Assembly (NCBI GenBank): GCA_037783545.1
Contig: JBBELK010001632.1
Span: 20,486-84,485 of the forward strand
Source of the DNA: Henricia sp. BOLD:AAB3569
Taxonomy: Eukaryota > Echinodermata > Asteroidea > Spinulosida > Echinasteridae
Length of the DNA stretch: 64,000 bases
Direction: 5' to 3'
The translations under genes were made by a program, and so were the position numbers. The notes beneath the pieces are model-generated. The model searched no databases. It had not been told where the DNA came from and saw only the letters and a program-made list of their open reading frames with translations. Shown here piece by piece: positions 21,355 to 33,299 of this stretch (the first letter of the stretch is position 1; every line of letters starts with the position of its first letter).

Positions 21355-24300
21355 TTGAAGTTTGTCTGGAAATTCGTTAAGTTCCAAAATAGCGACCACT
21401 TCAGACGCAATGTTTCCCGAAAGCGGCGTCTGCTTGTGCAAAAACTGTGCCAGCAAGGAGTTTTTGATAGATTCGACGATAACTCGGTTGGTTTAAACGG
21501 GAAATTGCTGAAATTTGCAGAACACGTTTGCGATATAGAGTTGTTTTAGCAGACAAAATTTGAAGTTTGTCTGGAAATTCGTTAAGTTCCAAAATAGCGA
21601 CCACTTCAGACGCAATGTTTCCCGAAAGCGGCGTCTGCTTGTGCAAAAACTGTGCCAGCAAGGAGTTTTTGATAGATTCGACGATAACTCGGTTGGTTTA
21701 AACGGGAAATTGCTGAAATTTGCAGAACACGTTTGCGATATAGAGTTGTTTTAGCAGACAAAATTTGAAGTTTGTCTGGAAATTCGTTAAGTTCCAAAAT
21801 AGCGACCACTTCAGACGCAATGTTTCCCGAAAGCGGCGTCTGCTTGTGCAAAAACTGTGCCAGCAAGGAGTTTTTGATAGATTCGACGATAACTCGGTCG
21901 GTTTAAACGGGAAATTGCGACCACTTCAGACGCAATGTTTCCCGAAAGCGGCGTCTGCTTGTGCAAAAACTGTGCCGGCAAGGAGTTTTTGCTAGATTCG
22001 ACGATAACTCGGTTGGTTTAAACGGGAAATTGCTGAAATTCGCAGAACACGTTTGGGATATAGAGTTGTTTTAGCAGACAAAATTTGAAGTTTGTCTGGA
22101 CATTCCTTCAGTTCCAAAATGGCGACCACTTCAGACGAAATGTTTCCCGAAAGCGGCGTCTGTTTGTGCGAAAACTGTTCCGGCAGAGAGTTTTTGCTAG
22201 ATTCGACGATAACTCGGTCGGTTTAAACGGAAAATTGCTGAAATTTGCAGAACACGTTTGCGATATAGAGTTGTTTTAGCAGACAAAATTTGAAGTTTGT
22301 CTGGAAATTCGTTAAGTTCCAAAATAGCGACCACTTCAGACGCAATGTTTCCCGAAAGCGGCGTCTGTTTGTGCGAAAACTGTTCCGGCAGAGAGTTTTT
22401 GCTAGATTCGACGATAACTCGGTTGGTTTAAACGGGAAATTGCTGAAATTTGCAGAACACGTTTGCGATATAGAGTTGTTTTAGCAGACAAAATTTGAAG
22501 TTTGTCGTGAAATTCCTTCAGTTCCAAAATGGCGACCACTTCAGACGCAATGTTTACCGAAAGCGGCGTCTGCTTGTGCGAAAACTGTGCCGGCAAAGAG
22601 TTTTTGCTAGATTCGACGATAACTCGGTCGGTTTAAACGGGAAATTGCTGAAATTTGCAGAACACGTTTGCGATATAGAGTTGTTTTAGCAGACAAAATT
22701 TGAAGTTTGTCTGGAAATTCGTTAAGTTCCAAAATAGCGACCACTTCAGACGCAATGTTTCCCGAAAGCGGCGTCTGCTTGTGCAAAAACTGTGCCGGCA
22801 AGGAGTTTTTGCTAGATTCGACGATAACTCGGTTGGTTTAAACGGGAAATTGCTGAAATTTGCAGAACACGTTTGGGATATAGAGTTGTTTTAGCAGACA
22901 AAATTTGAAGTTTGTCTGGAAATTCGTTAAGTTCCAAAATAGCGACCACTTCAGACGCAATGTTTCCCGAAAGCGGCGTCTGTTTGTGCGAAAACTGTTC
23001 CGGCAGAGAGTTTTTGCTAGATTCGACGATAACTCGGTCGGTTTAAACGGGAAATTGCTGAAATTTCCAGAACACGTTTGCGATATAGAGTTGTTTTAGC
23101 AGACAAAATTTGAAGTTTGTCTGGAAATTCGTTAAGTTGTGCCGGCAGGGAGTTTTTGCTAGCTTCGACGATAACTCGGTCGGTTTAAACGGGAAATTGC
23201 TGAAATTTGCAGAACACGTTTGGGATATAGAGTTGTTTTAGCAGACAAAATTTGAAGTTTGTCTGGACAAAATGTTCCAAAATGGCGACCACTTCAGACG
23301 CAATGTTTCCCGAAAGCGGCGTCTGTTTGTGCGAAAACTGTTCCGGCAGTGAGTTTTTGCTAGATTCGACGATAACTCGGTCGGTTTAAACGGGAAATTG
23401 CGACCACTTCAGACGCAATGTTTCCCGAAAGCGGCGTCTGCTTGTGCAAAAACTGTGCCGGCAAGGAGTTTTTGCTAGATTCGACGATAACTCGGTTGGT
23501 TTAAACGGGAAATTGCTGAAATTCGCAGAACACGTTTGGGATATAGAGTTGTTTTAGCAGACAAAATTTGAAGTTTGTCTGGACATTCCTTCAGTTCCAA
23601 AATGGCGACCACTTCAGACGAAATGTTTCCCGAAAGCGGCGTCTGTTTGTGCGAAAACTGTTCCGGCAGAGAGTTTTTGCTAGATTCGACGATAACTCGG
23701 TCGGTTTAAACGGAAAATTGCTGAAATTTGCAGAACACGTTTGCGATATAGAGTTGTTTTAGCAGACAAAATTTGAAGTTTGTCTGGAAATTCGTTAAGT
23801 TCCAAAATAGCGACCACTTCAGACGCAATGTTTCCCGAAAGCGGCGTCTGTTTGTGCGAAAACTGTTCCGGCAGAGAGTTTTTGCTAGATTCGACGATAA
23901 CTCGGTTGGTTTAAACGGGGAAATTGCTGAAATTTGCAGAACACGTTTGCGATATAGAGTTGTTTTAGCAGACAAAATTTGAAGTTTGTCGTGAAATTCC
24001 TTCAGTTCCAAAATGGCGACCACTTCAGACGCAATGTTTACCGAAAGCGGCGTCTGCTTGTGCGAAAACTGTGCCGGCAAAGAGTTTTTGCTAGATTCGA
24101 CGATAACTCGGTCGGTTTAAACGGGAAATTGCTGAAATTTGCAGAACACGTTTGCGATATAGAGTTGCTTTTAGCAGACAAAATTTGAAGTTTGTCTGGA
24201 AATTCGTTAAGTTCCAAAATAGCGACCACTTCAGACGCAATGTTTCCCGAAAGCGGCGTCTGGCTTGTGCAAAAACTGTGCCGGCAAGGAGTTTTTGCTA

Positions 24301-24593
24301 GATTCGACGATAACTCGGTTGGTTTAAACGGGAAATTGCTGAAATTTGCAGAACACGTTTGGATATAGAGTTGTTTTAGCAGACAAAATTTGAAGTTTGT
24401 CTGGAAATTCGTTAAGTTCCAAAATAGCGACCACTTCAGAGCAATGTTTCCCGAAAGCGGCGTCTGTTTGTGCGAAAACTGTTCCGGCAGAGAGTTTTTG
24501 CTAGATTCGACGATAACTCGGTCGGTTTAAACGGGAAATTGCTGAAATTTGCAGAACACGTTTGCGATATAGAGTTGTTTTAACAGACAAAAT
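21355..24593. repeat. B block R7: d-d-d/h-n-m-o-h-m-f-g/h-n-m-o-h-m
   Basis: Starts: 21355 d, 21560 d, 21765 d/h fusion (320 bp), 22085 n, 22290 m, 22495 o, 22700 h, 22905 m, 23110 f, 23252 g/h, 23568 n, 23773 m, 23979 o, 24185 h, 24390 m. The d monomers at 21355 and 21560 look identical and end in TTTGCGATA, unlike other d copies, so they look freshly duplicated. Single-base indels begin near 23919. Confidence 0.87.
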
Positions 24594-27500
24594 TTGAAGT
24601 TTGTCTGGACATTCCTTCAGTTCCAAAATAGCGACAACTTCAAACGCAATGTTTACCGAAGCGGCGTCTGCTTGTGCGAAAACTGTGCCGGCAAGGAGTT
24701 TTTGCCTAGATTCGACGATAACTCGGTCGGTTTATACGGGAAATTGCCTGAAATTTGCAGAACACGTTTGGGATATAGAGTTGTTTTAGCAGACAAAATT
24801 TGAAGTTTGTTTGGAAATTTCTTCAGTTCCAAATAGAGACCATTTCAGACGCAATGTTTCCCGAAAGCGGCGTCTGCTTGTGCGAAAACTGTGCCGGCAA
24901 GGAGTTTTTGCTAGATTCGACGATAACTCGGTTGGTTTAAACGGGAAATTGCTGAAATTTGCAGAACACGTTTGCGATATAGAGTTGTTTAGCAGACAAA
25001 ATTTGAAGTTTGTCGTGAAATTCCTTCAGTTCCAAAATAGGGACCACTTCAGACGCAATGTTTACCAAAGCGGCGTCTGCTTGTGCGAAAACTGTGCCGG
25101 CAAGGAGTTTTTGCTAGATTCGACGATAACTCGGTCGGTTTATACGGGAAATTGCTGAAATTTGCAGAACACGTTTGGGATATAGAGTTGTTTTAACAGA
25201 CAAAATTTGAAGTTTGTCTGGACATTCCTTCAGTTCCAAAATAGCGACAACTTCAAACGCAATGTTTACCGAAAGCGGCGTCTGCTTGTGCGAAAACTGT
25301 GCCGGCAAGGAGTTTTTGCTAGATTCGACGATAACTCGGTCGGTTTATACGGGAAATTGCTGAAATTTGCAGAACACGTTTGGGATATAGAGTTGTTTTA
25401 GCAGACAAATTTGAAGTTTGTTTGGCAATTCCTTCAGTTCCAAAATAGAGACCATTTCAGACGCAATGTTTCCCGAAAGCGGCGTCTGCTTGTGCAAAAA
25501 CTGTGCCGGCAAGGAGTTTTTGCTAGATTCGACGATAACTCGGTCGGTTTAAACGGGAAATTGCTGAAATTTGCAGAACACGTTTGCGATATAGAGTTGT
25601 TTTAGCAGACAAAATTTGAAGTTTGTCTGGAAATTCGTTAAGTTCCAAAATAGCGACCACTTCAGACGCAATTGTTTCCCGAAAGCGGCGTCTGCTTGTG
25701 CAAAAACTGTGCCAGCAAGGAGTTTTGATAGATTCGACGATAACTCGGTTGGTTTAAACGGGAAATTGCTGAAATTTGCAGAACACGTTTGGGATATAGA
25801 GTTGTTTTAGCAGACAAAATTTGAAGTTCGTCTGGACATTCCTTCAGTTCCAAAATGGCGACCACTTCAGACGCAATGTTTACCGAAAGCGGCGTCTGCT
25901 TGTGCGAAAACTGTGGCCGGCAAAGAGTTTTTGCTAGATTTCGACGATAACTCGGTCGGTTTAAAAACGGGAATTGCTGAAATTTGCAGAACACGTTTGC
26001 GATATAGAGTTGTTTTAGCAGACAAAATTTGAAGTTGTCTGGAAATTCGTTAAGTTGTGCCGGCAGGGAGTTTTTGCTAGCTTCGACGATAACTCGGTCG
26101 GTTTAAACGGGAAATTACTGAAATTTGCAGAACACGTTTGTGATATAGAGTTGTTTTAGCATGACAAAATTTGAAGTTTGTCTGGACAAAATGTTCCCAA
26201 AAGGCGACCACTTCAGACACAATGTTTCCCGAAAGCGGCGTCTGTTTGTGCGAAAACTGTTCCGGCAGTGAGTTTTTGCTAGATTCGACGATAACTCGTC
26301 GGTTTAAACGGGAAATTGCGACCACTTCAGACGCAATGTTTCCCGAAAGCGGCGTCTGTTTGTGCGAAAACTGTTCCGGCAGAGAGTTTTTGCTAGATTC
26401 GACGATAACTCGGTCGGTTTAAACGGAAAATTGCTGAAATTTGCAGAACACGTTTGCGATATAGAGTTGTTTTAGCAGACAAAATTTGAAGTTTGTCTGG
26501 AAATTCGTTAAGTTCCAAAATAGCGACCACTTCAGACGCAATGTTTCCCGAAAGCGGCGTCTGCTTGTGCAAAAAACTGTGCCGGCAAGGAGTTTTTGCT
26601 AGATTCGACGATAACTCGGTTGGTTTAAACGGGAAATTGCTGAAATTCGCAGAACACTTTTGGGATATAGAGTTGTTTTAGCAGACAAAATTTGAAGTTT
26701 GTCTGGTCATTCCTTCAGTTCCAAAATAGCGACCACTTCAAACGCAATGTTTCCCGAAAGCGGCGTCTGCTTGTGCGAAAACTGTGCCGCAAGGAGTTTT
26801 TGCTAGATTCGACGATAACTCGGTCGGTTTAAACGGGAAATTGCTGAAATTTGCAGAACACGTTTGCGATATAGAGTTGCTTTAGCAGACAAAATTGAAG
26901 TTTGTCTGGAAATTCGTTAAGTTCCAAAATAGCGACCACTTCAGACGCAATGTTTCCCGAAAGCGGCGTCTGTTTGTGCGAAAACTGTTCCGGCAGAGAG
27001 TTTTTGCTAGATTCGACTATAACTCGGTTGGTTTAAACGGAAATTGCTGAAATTTGCAGAACACGTTTGCGATATAGAGTTGTTTTAGCAGACAAAATTT
27101 GAAGTTTGTCGTGAAATTCCTTCAGTTTCCAAATGGCGACCACTTCAGACGCAATGTTTACCGAAAGCGGCGTCTGCTTGTGCGAAAACTGTGCCGGCAA
27201 AGAGTTTTTTGCTAGATTCGACGATAACTCGGTCGGTTTGAACGGGAAATTGCTGAAATTTGCAGAACACGTTTGCGATATAGAGTTGTTTTAGCAGACA
27301 AAATTTGAAGTTTTGTCTGGAAATTCGTTAAGTTCCAAAATAGCGACCACTTCAGACGCAAATGTTTCCGAAAGCGGCGTCTGCTTGTGCAAAAACTGTG
27401 CCGGCAAGGAGTTTTTTGCTAGATTCGACGATAACTCGGTTGGTTTAAACGGGAAATTGCTGAAATTTGCAGAACACGTTTGGGATATTAGAGTTGTTTT

Positions 27501-27650
27501 AGCAGACAAAATTGAAGTTGTCTGGACATTCCTTCAGTTCCAAAATGGCGACCACTTCAGACGCAATGTTTCCCGAAAGCGGCGTCTGTTTGTGCGAAAA
27601 CTGTTCCGGCAGAGAGTTTTTGATAGATTCGACGATAACTCGGTCGGTTT
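23919..27650. other. Indel-rich patch 1
   Basis: I count roughly 40 single-base insertions or deletions, for example GGCTTGTG near 24262, CAGAGCAATG near 24437, GTGGCCGG near 25914, TAAAAACGGG near 25962 and ACTCGTCGG near 26295. Many are in homopolymers. The equivalent copies at 17204-21354 and 28332-31454 have almost none. Confidence 0.8.
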
Positions 27651-28331
27651 TAAACGGGAAATTGCTGAAATTTACAGAACACGTTTGCGATATAGAGTTG
27701 TTTTAGCAGACAAAATTTGAAGTTTGTCTGGAAATTCGTTAAGTTCCAAAATAGCGACCACTTCAGACGCAATGTTTCCCGAAAGCGGCGTCTGCTTGTG
27801 CAAAAACTGTGCCGGCAAGGAGTTTTTGCTAGATTCGACGATAACTCGGTTGGTTTAAACGGGAAATTGCTGAAATTCGCAGAACACGTTTGGGATATAG
27901 AGTTGTTTTAGCAGACAAAATTTGAAGTTTGTCTGGAAATTCGTTAAGTTCCAAAATAGCGACCACTTCAGATGCAATGTTTCCCGAAAGCGGCGTCTGT
28001 TTGTGCGAAAACTGTTCCGGCAGAGAGTTTTTGCTAGATTCGACGATAACTCGGTCGGTTTAAACGGGAAATTGCTGAAATTTGCAGAACACGTTTGCGA
28101 TATAGAGTTGTTTTAGCAGACAAAATTTGAAGTTTGTCTGGAAATTCGTTAAGTTCCAAAATAGCGACCACATAAGACGCAATGTTTCCCGAAAGCGGCG
28201 TCTGTTTGTGCGAAAACTGTTCCGGCAGAGAGTTTTTGCTAGATTCGACGATAACTCGGTCGGTTTAAACGGGAAATTGCTGAAATTTGCAGAACATGTT
28301 TGCGATATAGAGTTGTTTTAACAGACAAAAT
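24594..28331. repeat. 3,738-bp higher-order repeat, copy 1 (indel-rich)
   Basis: Order b-j-a-b-c-d-e-f-g/n-h-i'-m-o-h-k-h-l-m. Starts: 24594, 24800, 25003, 25207, 25411, 25616, 25821, 26029, 26171, 26486, 26692, 26895, 27099, 27305, 27512, 27717, 27922, 28127. The same 18-unit order follows at 28332. The first 3 kb carries dozens of single-base indels that the second copy lacks. From 27717 the copy is clean and shares the private CACATAAGAC and AACATGTTTG marks with the second copy. Confidence 0.9.
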
Positions 28332-31300
28332 TTGAAGTTTGTCTGGACATTCCTTCAGTTCCAAAATAGCGACAACTTCAAACGCAATGTTCACCGAAAG
28401 CGGCGTCTGCTTGTGCGAAAACTGTGCCGGCAAGGAGTTTTTGCTAGATTCGACGATAACTCGGTCGGTTTATACGGGAAATTGCTGAAATTTGCAGAAC
28501 ACGTTTGGGATATAGAGTTGTTTTAGCAGACAAAATTTGAAGTTTGTTTGGAAATTCCTTCAGTTCCAAAATAGAGACCATTTCAGACGCAATGTTTCCC
28601 GAAAGCGGCGTCTGCTTGTTCGAAAACTGTGCCGGCAAGGAGTTTTTGCTAGATTCGACGATAACTCGGTTGGTTTAAACGGGAAATTGCTGAAATTTGC
28701 AGAACACGTTTGCGATATAGAGTTGTTTTAGCAGACAAAATTTGAAGTTTGTCGTGAAATTCCTTCAGTTCCAAAATAGGGACCACTTCAGACGCAATGT
28801 TTACCGAAAGCGGCGTCTGCTTGTGCGAAAACTGTGCCGGCAAGGAGTTTTTGCTAGATTCGACGATAACTCGGTCGGTTTATACGGGAAATTGCTGAAA
28901 TTTGCAGAACACGTTTGGGATATAGAGTTGTTTTAACAGACAAAATTTGAAGTTTGTCTGGACATTCCTTCAGTTCCAAAATAGCGACAACTTCAAACGC
29001 AATGTTTACCGAAAGCGGCGTCTGCTTGTGCGAAAACTGTGCCGGCAAGGAGTTTTTGCTAGATTCGACGATAACTCGGTCGGTTTATACGGGAAATTGC
29101 TGAAATTTGCAGAACACGTTTGGGATATAGAGTTGTTTTAGCAGACAAAATTTGAAGTTTGTTTGGCAATTCCTTCAGTTCCAAAATAGAGACCATTTCA
29201 GACGCAATGTTTCCCGAAAGCGGCGTCTGCTTGTGCAAAAACTGTGCCGGCAAGGAGTTTTTGCTAGATTCGACGATAACTCGGTCGGTTTAAACGGGAA
29301 ATTGCTGAAATTTGCAGAACACGTTTGCGATATAGAGTTGTTTTAGCAGACAAAATTTGAAGTTTGTCTGGAAATTCGTTAAGTTCCAAAATAGCGACCA
29401 CTTCAGACGCAATGTTTCCCGAAAGCGGCGTCTGCTTGTGCAAAAACTGTGCCAGCAAGGAGTTTTTGATAGATTCGACGATAACTCGGTTGGTTTAAAC
29501 GGGAAATTGCTGAAATTTGCAGAACACGTTTGGGATATAGAGTTGTTTTAGCAGACAAAATTTGAAGTTCGTCTGGACATTCCTTCAGTTCCAAAATGGC
29601 GACCACTTCAGACGCAATGTTTACCGAAAGCGGCGTCTGCTTGTGCGAAAACTGTGCCGGCAAAGAGTTTTTGCTAGATTCGACGATAACTCGGTCGGTT
29701 TAAACGGGAAATTGCTGAAATTTGCAGAACACGTTTGCGATATAGAGTTGTTTTAGCAGACAAAATTTGAAGTTTGTCTGGAAATTCGTTAAGTTGTGCC
29801 GGCAGGGAGTTTTTGCTAGCTTCGACGATAACTCGGTCGGTTTAAACGGGAAATTACTGAAATTTGCAGAACACGTTTGTGATATAGAGTTGTTTTAGCA
29901 GACAAAATTTGAAGTTTGTCTGGACAAAATGTTCCAAAATGGCGACCACTTCAGACACAATGTTTCCCGAAAGCGGCGTCTGTTTGTGCGAAAACTGTTC
30001 CGGCAGTGAGTTTTTGCTAGATTCGACGATAACTCGGTCGGTTTAAACGGGAAATTGCGACCACTTCAGACGCAATGTTTCCCGAAAGCGGCGTCTGTTT
30101 GTGCGAAAACTGTTCCGGCAGAGAGTTTTTGCTAGATTCGACGATAACTCGGTCGGTTTAAACGGAAAATTGCTGAAATTTGCAGAACACGTTTGCGATA
30201 TAGAGTTGTTTTAGCAGACAAAATTTGAAGTTTGTCTGGAAATTCGTTAAGTTCCAAAATAGCGACCACTTCAGACGCAATGTTTCCCGAAAGCGGCGTC
30301 TGCTTGTGCAAAAACTGTGCCGGCAAGGAGTTTTTGCTAGATTCGACGATAACTCGGTTGGTTTAAACGGGAAATTGCTGAAATTCGCAGAACACGTTTG
30401 GGATATAGAGTTGTTTTAGCAGACAAAATTTGAAGTTTGTCTGGACATTCCTTCAGTTCCAAAATAGCGACCACTTCAAACGCAATGTTTCCCGAAAGCG
30501 GCGTCTGCTTGTGCGAAAACTGTGCCCGCAAGGAGTTTTTGCTAGATTCGACGATAACTCGGTCGGTTTAAACGGGAAATTGCTGAAATTTGCAGAACAC
30601 GTTTGCGATATAGAGTTGTTTTAGCAGACAAAATTTGAAGTTTGTCTGGAAATTCGTTAAGTTCCAAAATAGCGACCACTTCAGACGCAATGTTTCCCGA
30701 AAGCGGCGTCTGTTTGTGCGAAAACTGTTCCGGCAGAGAGTTTTTGCTAGATTCGACGATAACTCGGTTGGTTTAAACGGGAAATTGCTGAAATTTGCAG
30801 AACACGTTTGCGATATAGAGTTGTTTTAGCAGACAAAATTTGAAGTTTGTCGTGAAATTCCTTCAGTTCCAAAATGGCGACCACTTCAGACGCAATGTTT
30901 ACCGAAAGCGGCGTCTGCTTGTGCGAAAACTGTGCCGGCAAAGAGTTTTTGCTAGATTCGACGATAACTCGGTCGGTTTGAACGGGAAATTGCTGAAATT
31001 TGCAGAACACGTTTGCGATATAGAGTTGTTTTAGCAGACAAAATTTGAAGTTTGTCTGGAAATTCGTTAAGTTCCAAAATAGCGACCACTTCAGACGCAA
31101 TGTTTCCCGAAAGCGGCGTCTGCTTGTGCAAAAACTGTGCCGGCAAGGAGTTTTTGCTAGATTCGACGATAACTCGGTTGGTTTAAACGGGAAATTGCTG
31201 AAATTTGCAGAACACGTTTGGGATATAGAGTTGTTTTAGCAGACAAAATTTGAAGTTTGTCTGGACATTCCTTCAGTTCCAAAATGGCGACCACTTCAGA

Positions 31301-32069
31301 CGCAATGTTTCCCGAAAGCGGCGTCTGTTTGTGCGAAAACTGTTCCGGCAGAGAGTTTTTGATAGATTCGACGATAACTCGGTCGGTTTAAACGGGAAAT
31401 TGCTGAAATTTACAGAACACGTTTGCGATATAGAGTTGTTTTAGCAGACAAAATTTGAAGTTTGTCTGGAAATTCGTTAAGTTCCAAAATAGCGACCACT
31501 TCAGACGCAATGTTTCCCGAAAGCGGCGTCTGCTTGTGCAAAAACTGTGCCGGCAAGGAGTTTTTGCTAGATTCGACGATAACTCGGTTGGTTTAAACGG
31601 GAAATTGCTGAAATTCGCAGAACACGTTTGGGATATAGAGTTGTTTTAGCAGACAAAATTTGAAGTTTGTCTGGAAATTCGTTAAGTTCCAAAATAGCGA
31701 CCACTTCAGATGCAATGTTTCCCGAAAGCGGCGTCTGTTTGTGCGAAAACTGTTCCGGCAGAGAGTTTTTGCTAGATTCGACGATAACTCGGTCGGTTTA
31801 AACGGGAAATTGCTGAAATTTGCAGAACACGTTTGCGATATAGAGTTGTTTTAGCAGACAAAATTTGAAGTTTGTCTGGAAATTCGTTAAGTTCCAAAAT
31901 AGCGACCACATAAGACGCAATGTTTCCCGAAAGCGGCGTCTGTTTGTGCGAAAACTGTTCCGGCAGAGAGTTTTTGCTAGATTCGACGATAACTCGGTCG
32001 GTTTAAACGGGAAATTGCTGAAATTTGCAGAACATGTTTGCGATATAGAGTTGTTTTAACAGACAAAAT
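28332..32069. repeat. 3,738-bp higher-order repeat, copy 2 (clean reference copy)
   Basis: Starts: 28332 b (GTTCACC), 28537 j (CTTGTTCG), 28742 a, 28947 b, 29152 c, 29357 d, 29562 e, 29767 f, 29909 g/n, 30225 h, 30430 i', 30635 m, 30840 o, 31045 h, 31250 k, 31455 h, 31660 l, 31865 m. Length is 16 x 205 + 142 + 316 = 3,738. It is free of single-base indels as far as I can see and is the best reference for this cassette. Confidence 0.92.
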
Positions 32070-33299
32070 TTGAAGTTTGTCTGGACATTCCTTCAGTTCC
32101 AAAATAGCGACAACTTCAAACGCAATGTTCACCGAAAGCGGCGTCTGCTTGTGCGAAAACTGTGCCGGCAAGGAGTTTTTGCTAGATTCGACGATAACTC
32201 GGTTGGTTTAAACGGGAAATTGCTGAAATTTGCAGAACACGTTTGCGATATAGAGTTGTTTTAGCAGACAAAATTTGAAGTTTGTCGTGAAATTCCTTCA
32301 GTTCCAAAATAGGGACCACTTCAGACGCAATGTTTACCGAAAGCGGCGTCTGCTTGTGCGAAAACTGTGCCGGCAAGGAGTTTTTGCTAGATTCGACGAT
32401 AACTCGGTCGGTTTATACGGGAAATTGCTGAAATTTGCAGAACACGTTTGGGATATAGAGTTGTTTTAACAGACAAAATTTGAAGTTTGTCTGGACATTC
32501 CTTCAGTTCCAAAATAGCGACAACTTCAAACGCAATGTTTACCGAAAGCGGCGTCTGCTTGTGCGAAAACTGTGCCGGCAAGGAGTTTTTGCTAGATTCG
32601 ACGATAACTCGGTCGGTTTATACGGGAAATTGCTGAAATTTGCAGAACACGTTTGGGATATAGAGTTGTTTTAGCAGACAAAATTTGAAGTTTGTTTGGC
32701 AATTCCTTCAGTTCCAAAATAGAGACCATTTCAGACGCAATGTTTCCCGAAAGCGGCGTCTGCTTGTGCAAAAACTGTGCCGGCAAGGAGTTTTTGCTAG
32801 ATTCGACGATAACTCGGTCGGTTTAAACGGGAAATTGCTGAAATTTGCAGAACACGTTTGCGATATAGAGTTGTTTTAGCAGACAAAATTTGAAGTTTGT
32901 CTGGAAATTCGTTAAGTTCCAAAATAGCGACCACTTCAGACGCAATGTTTCCCGAAAGCGGCGTCTGCTTGTGCAAAAACTGTGCCAGCAAGGAGTTTTT
33001 GATAGATTCGACGATAACTCGGTTGGTTTAAACGGGAAATTGCTGAAATTTGCAGAACACGTTTGGGATATAGAGTTGTTTTAGCAGACAAAATTTGAAG
33101 TTCGTCTGGACATTCCTTCAGTTCCAAAATGGCGACCACTTCAGACGCAATGTTTACCGAAAGCGGCGTCTGCTTGTGCGAAAACTGTGCCGGCAAAGAG
33201 TTTTTGCTAGATTCGACGATAACTCGGTCTGTTTAAACGGGAAATTGCTGAAATTTGCAGAACACGTTTGCGATATAGAGTTGTTTTAGCAGACAAAAT
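32070..33299. repeat. Start of a third 3.7-kb cassette: b/j-a-b-c-d-e
   Basis: 32070 begins as b (GCGACAACTTCAAACG, GTTCACC) and ends as j (GGTTGG, TTTGCGATA), a single-monomer hybrid that removes 205 bp relative to the preceding cassettes. Then 32275 a, 32480 b, 32685 c, 32890 d, 33095 e. The order afterwards departs from the 3,738-bp unit. The hybrid is what homologous unequal crossing-over between adjacent b and j monomers produces. Confidence 0.88.
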
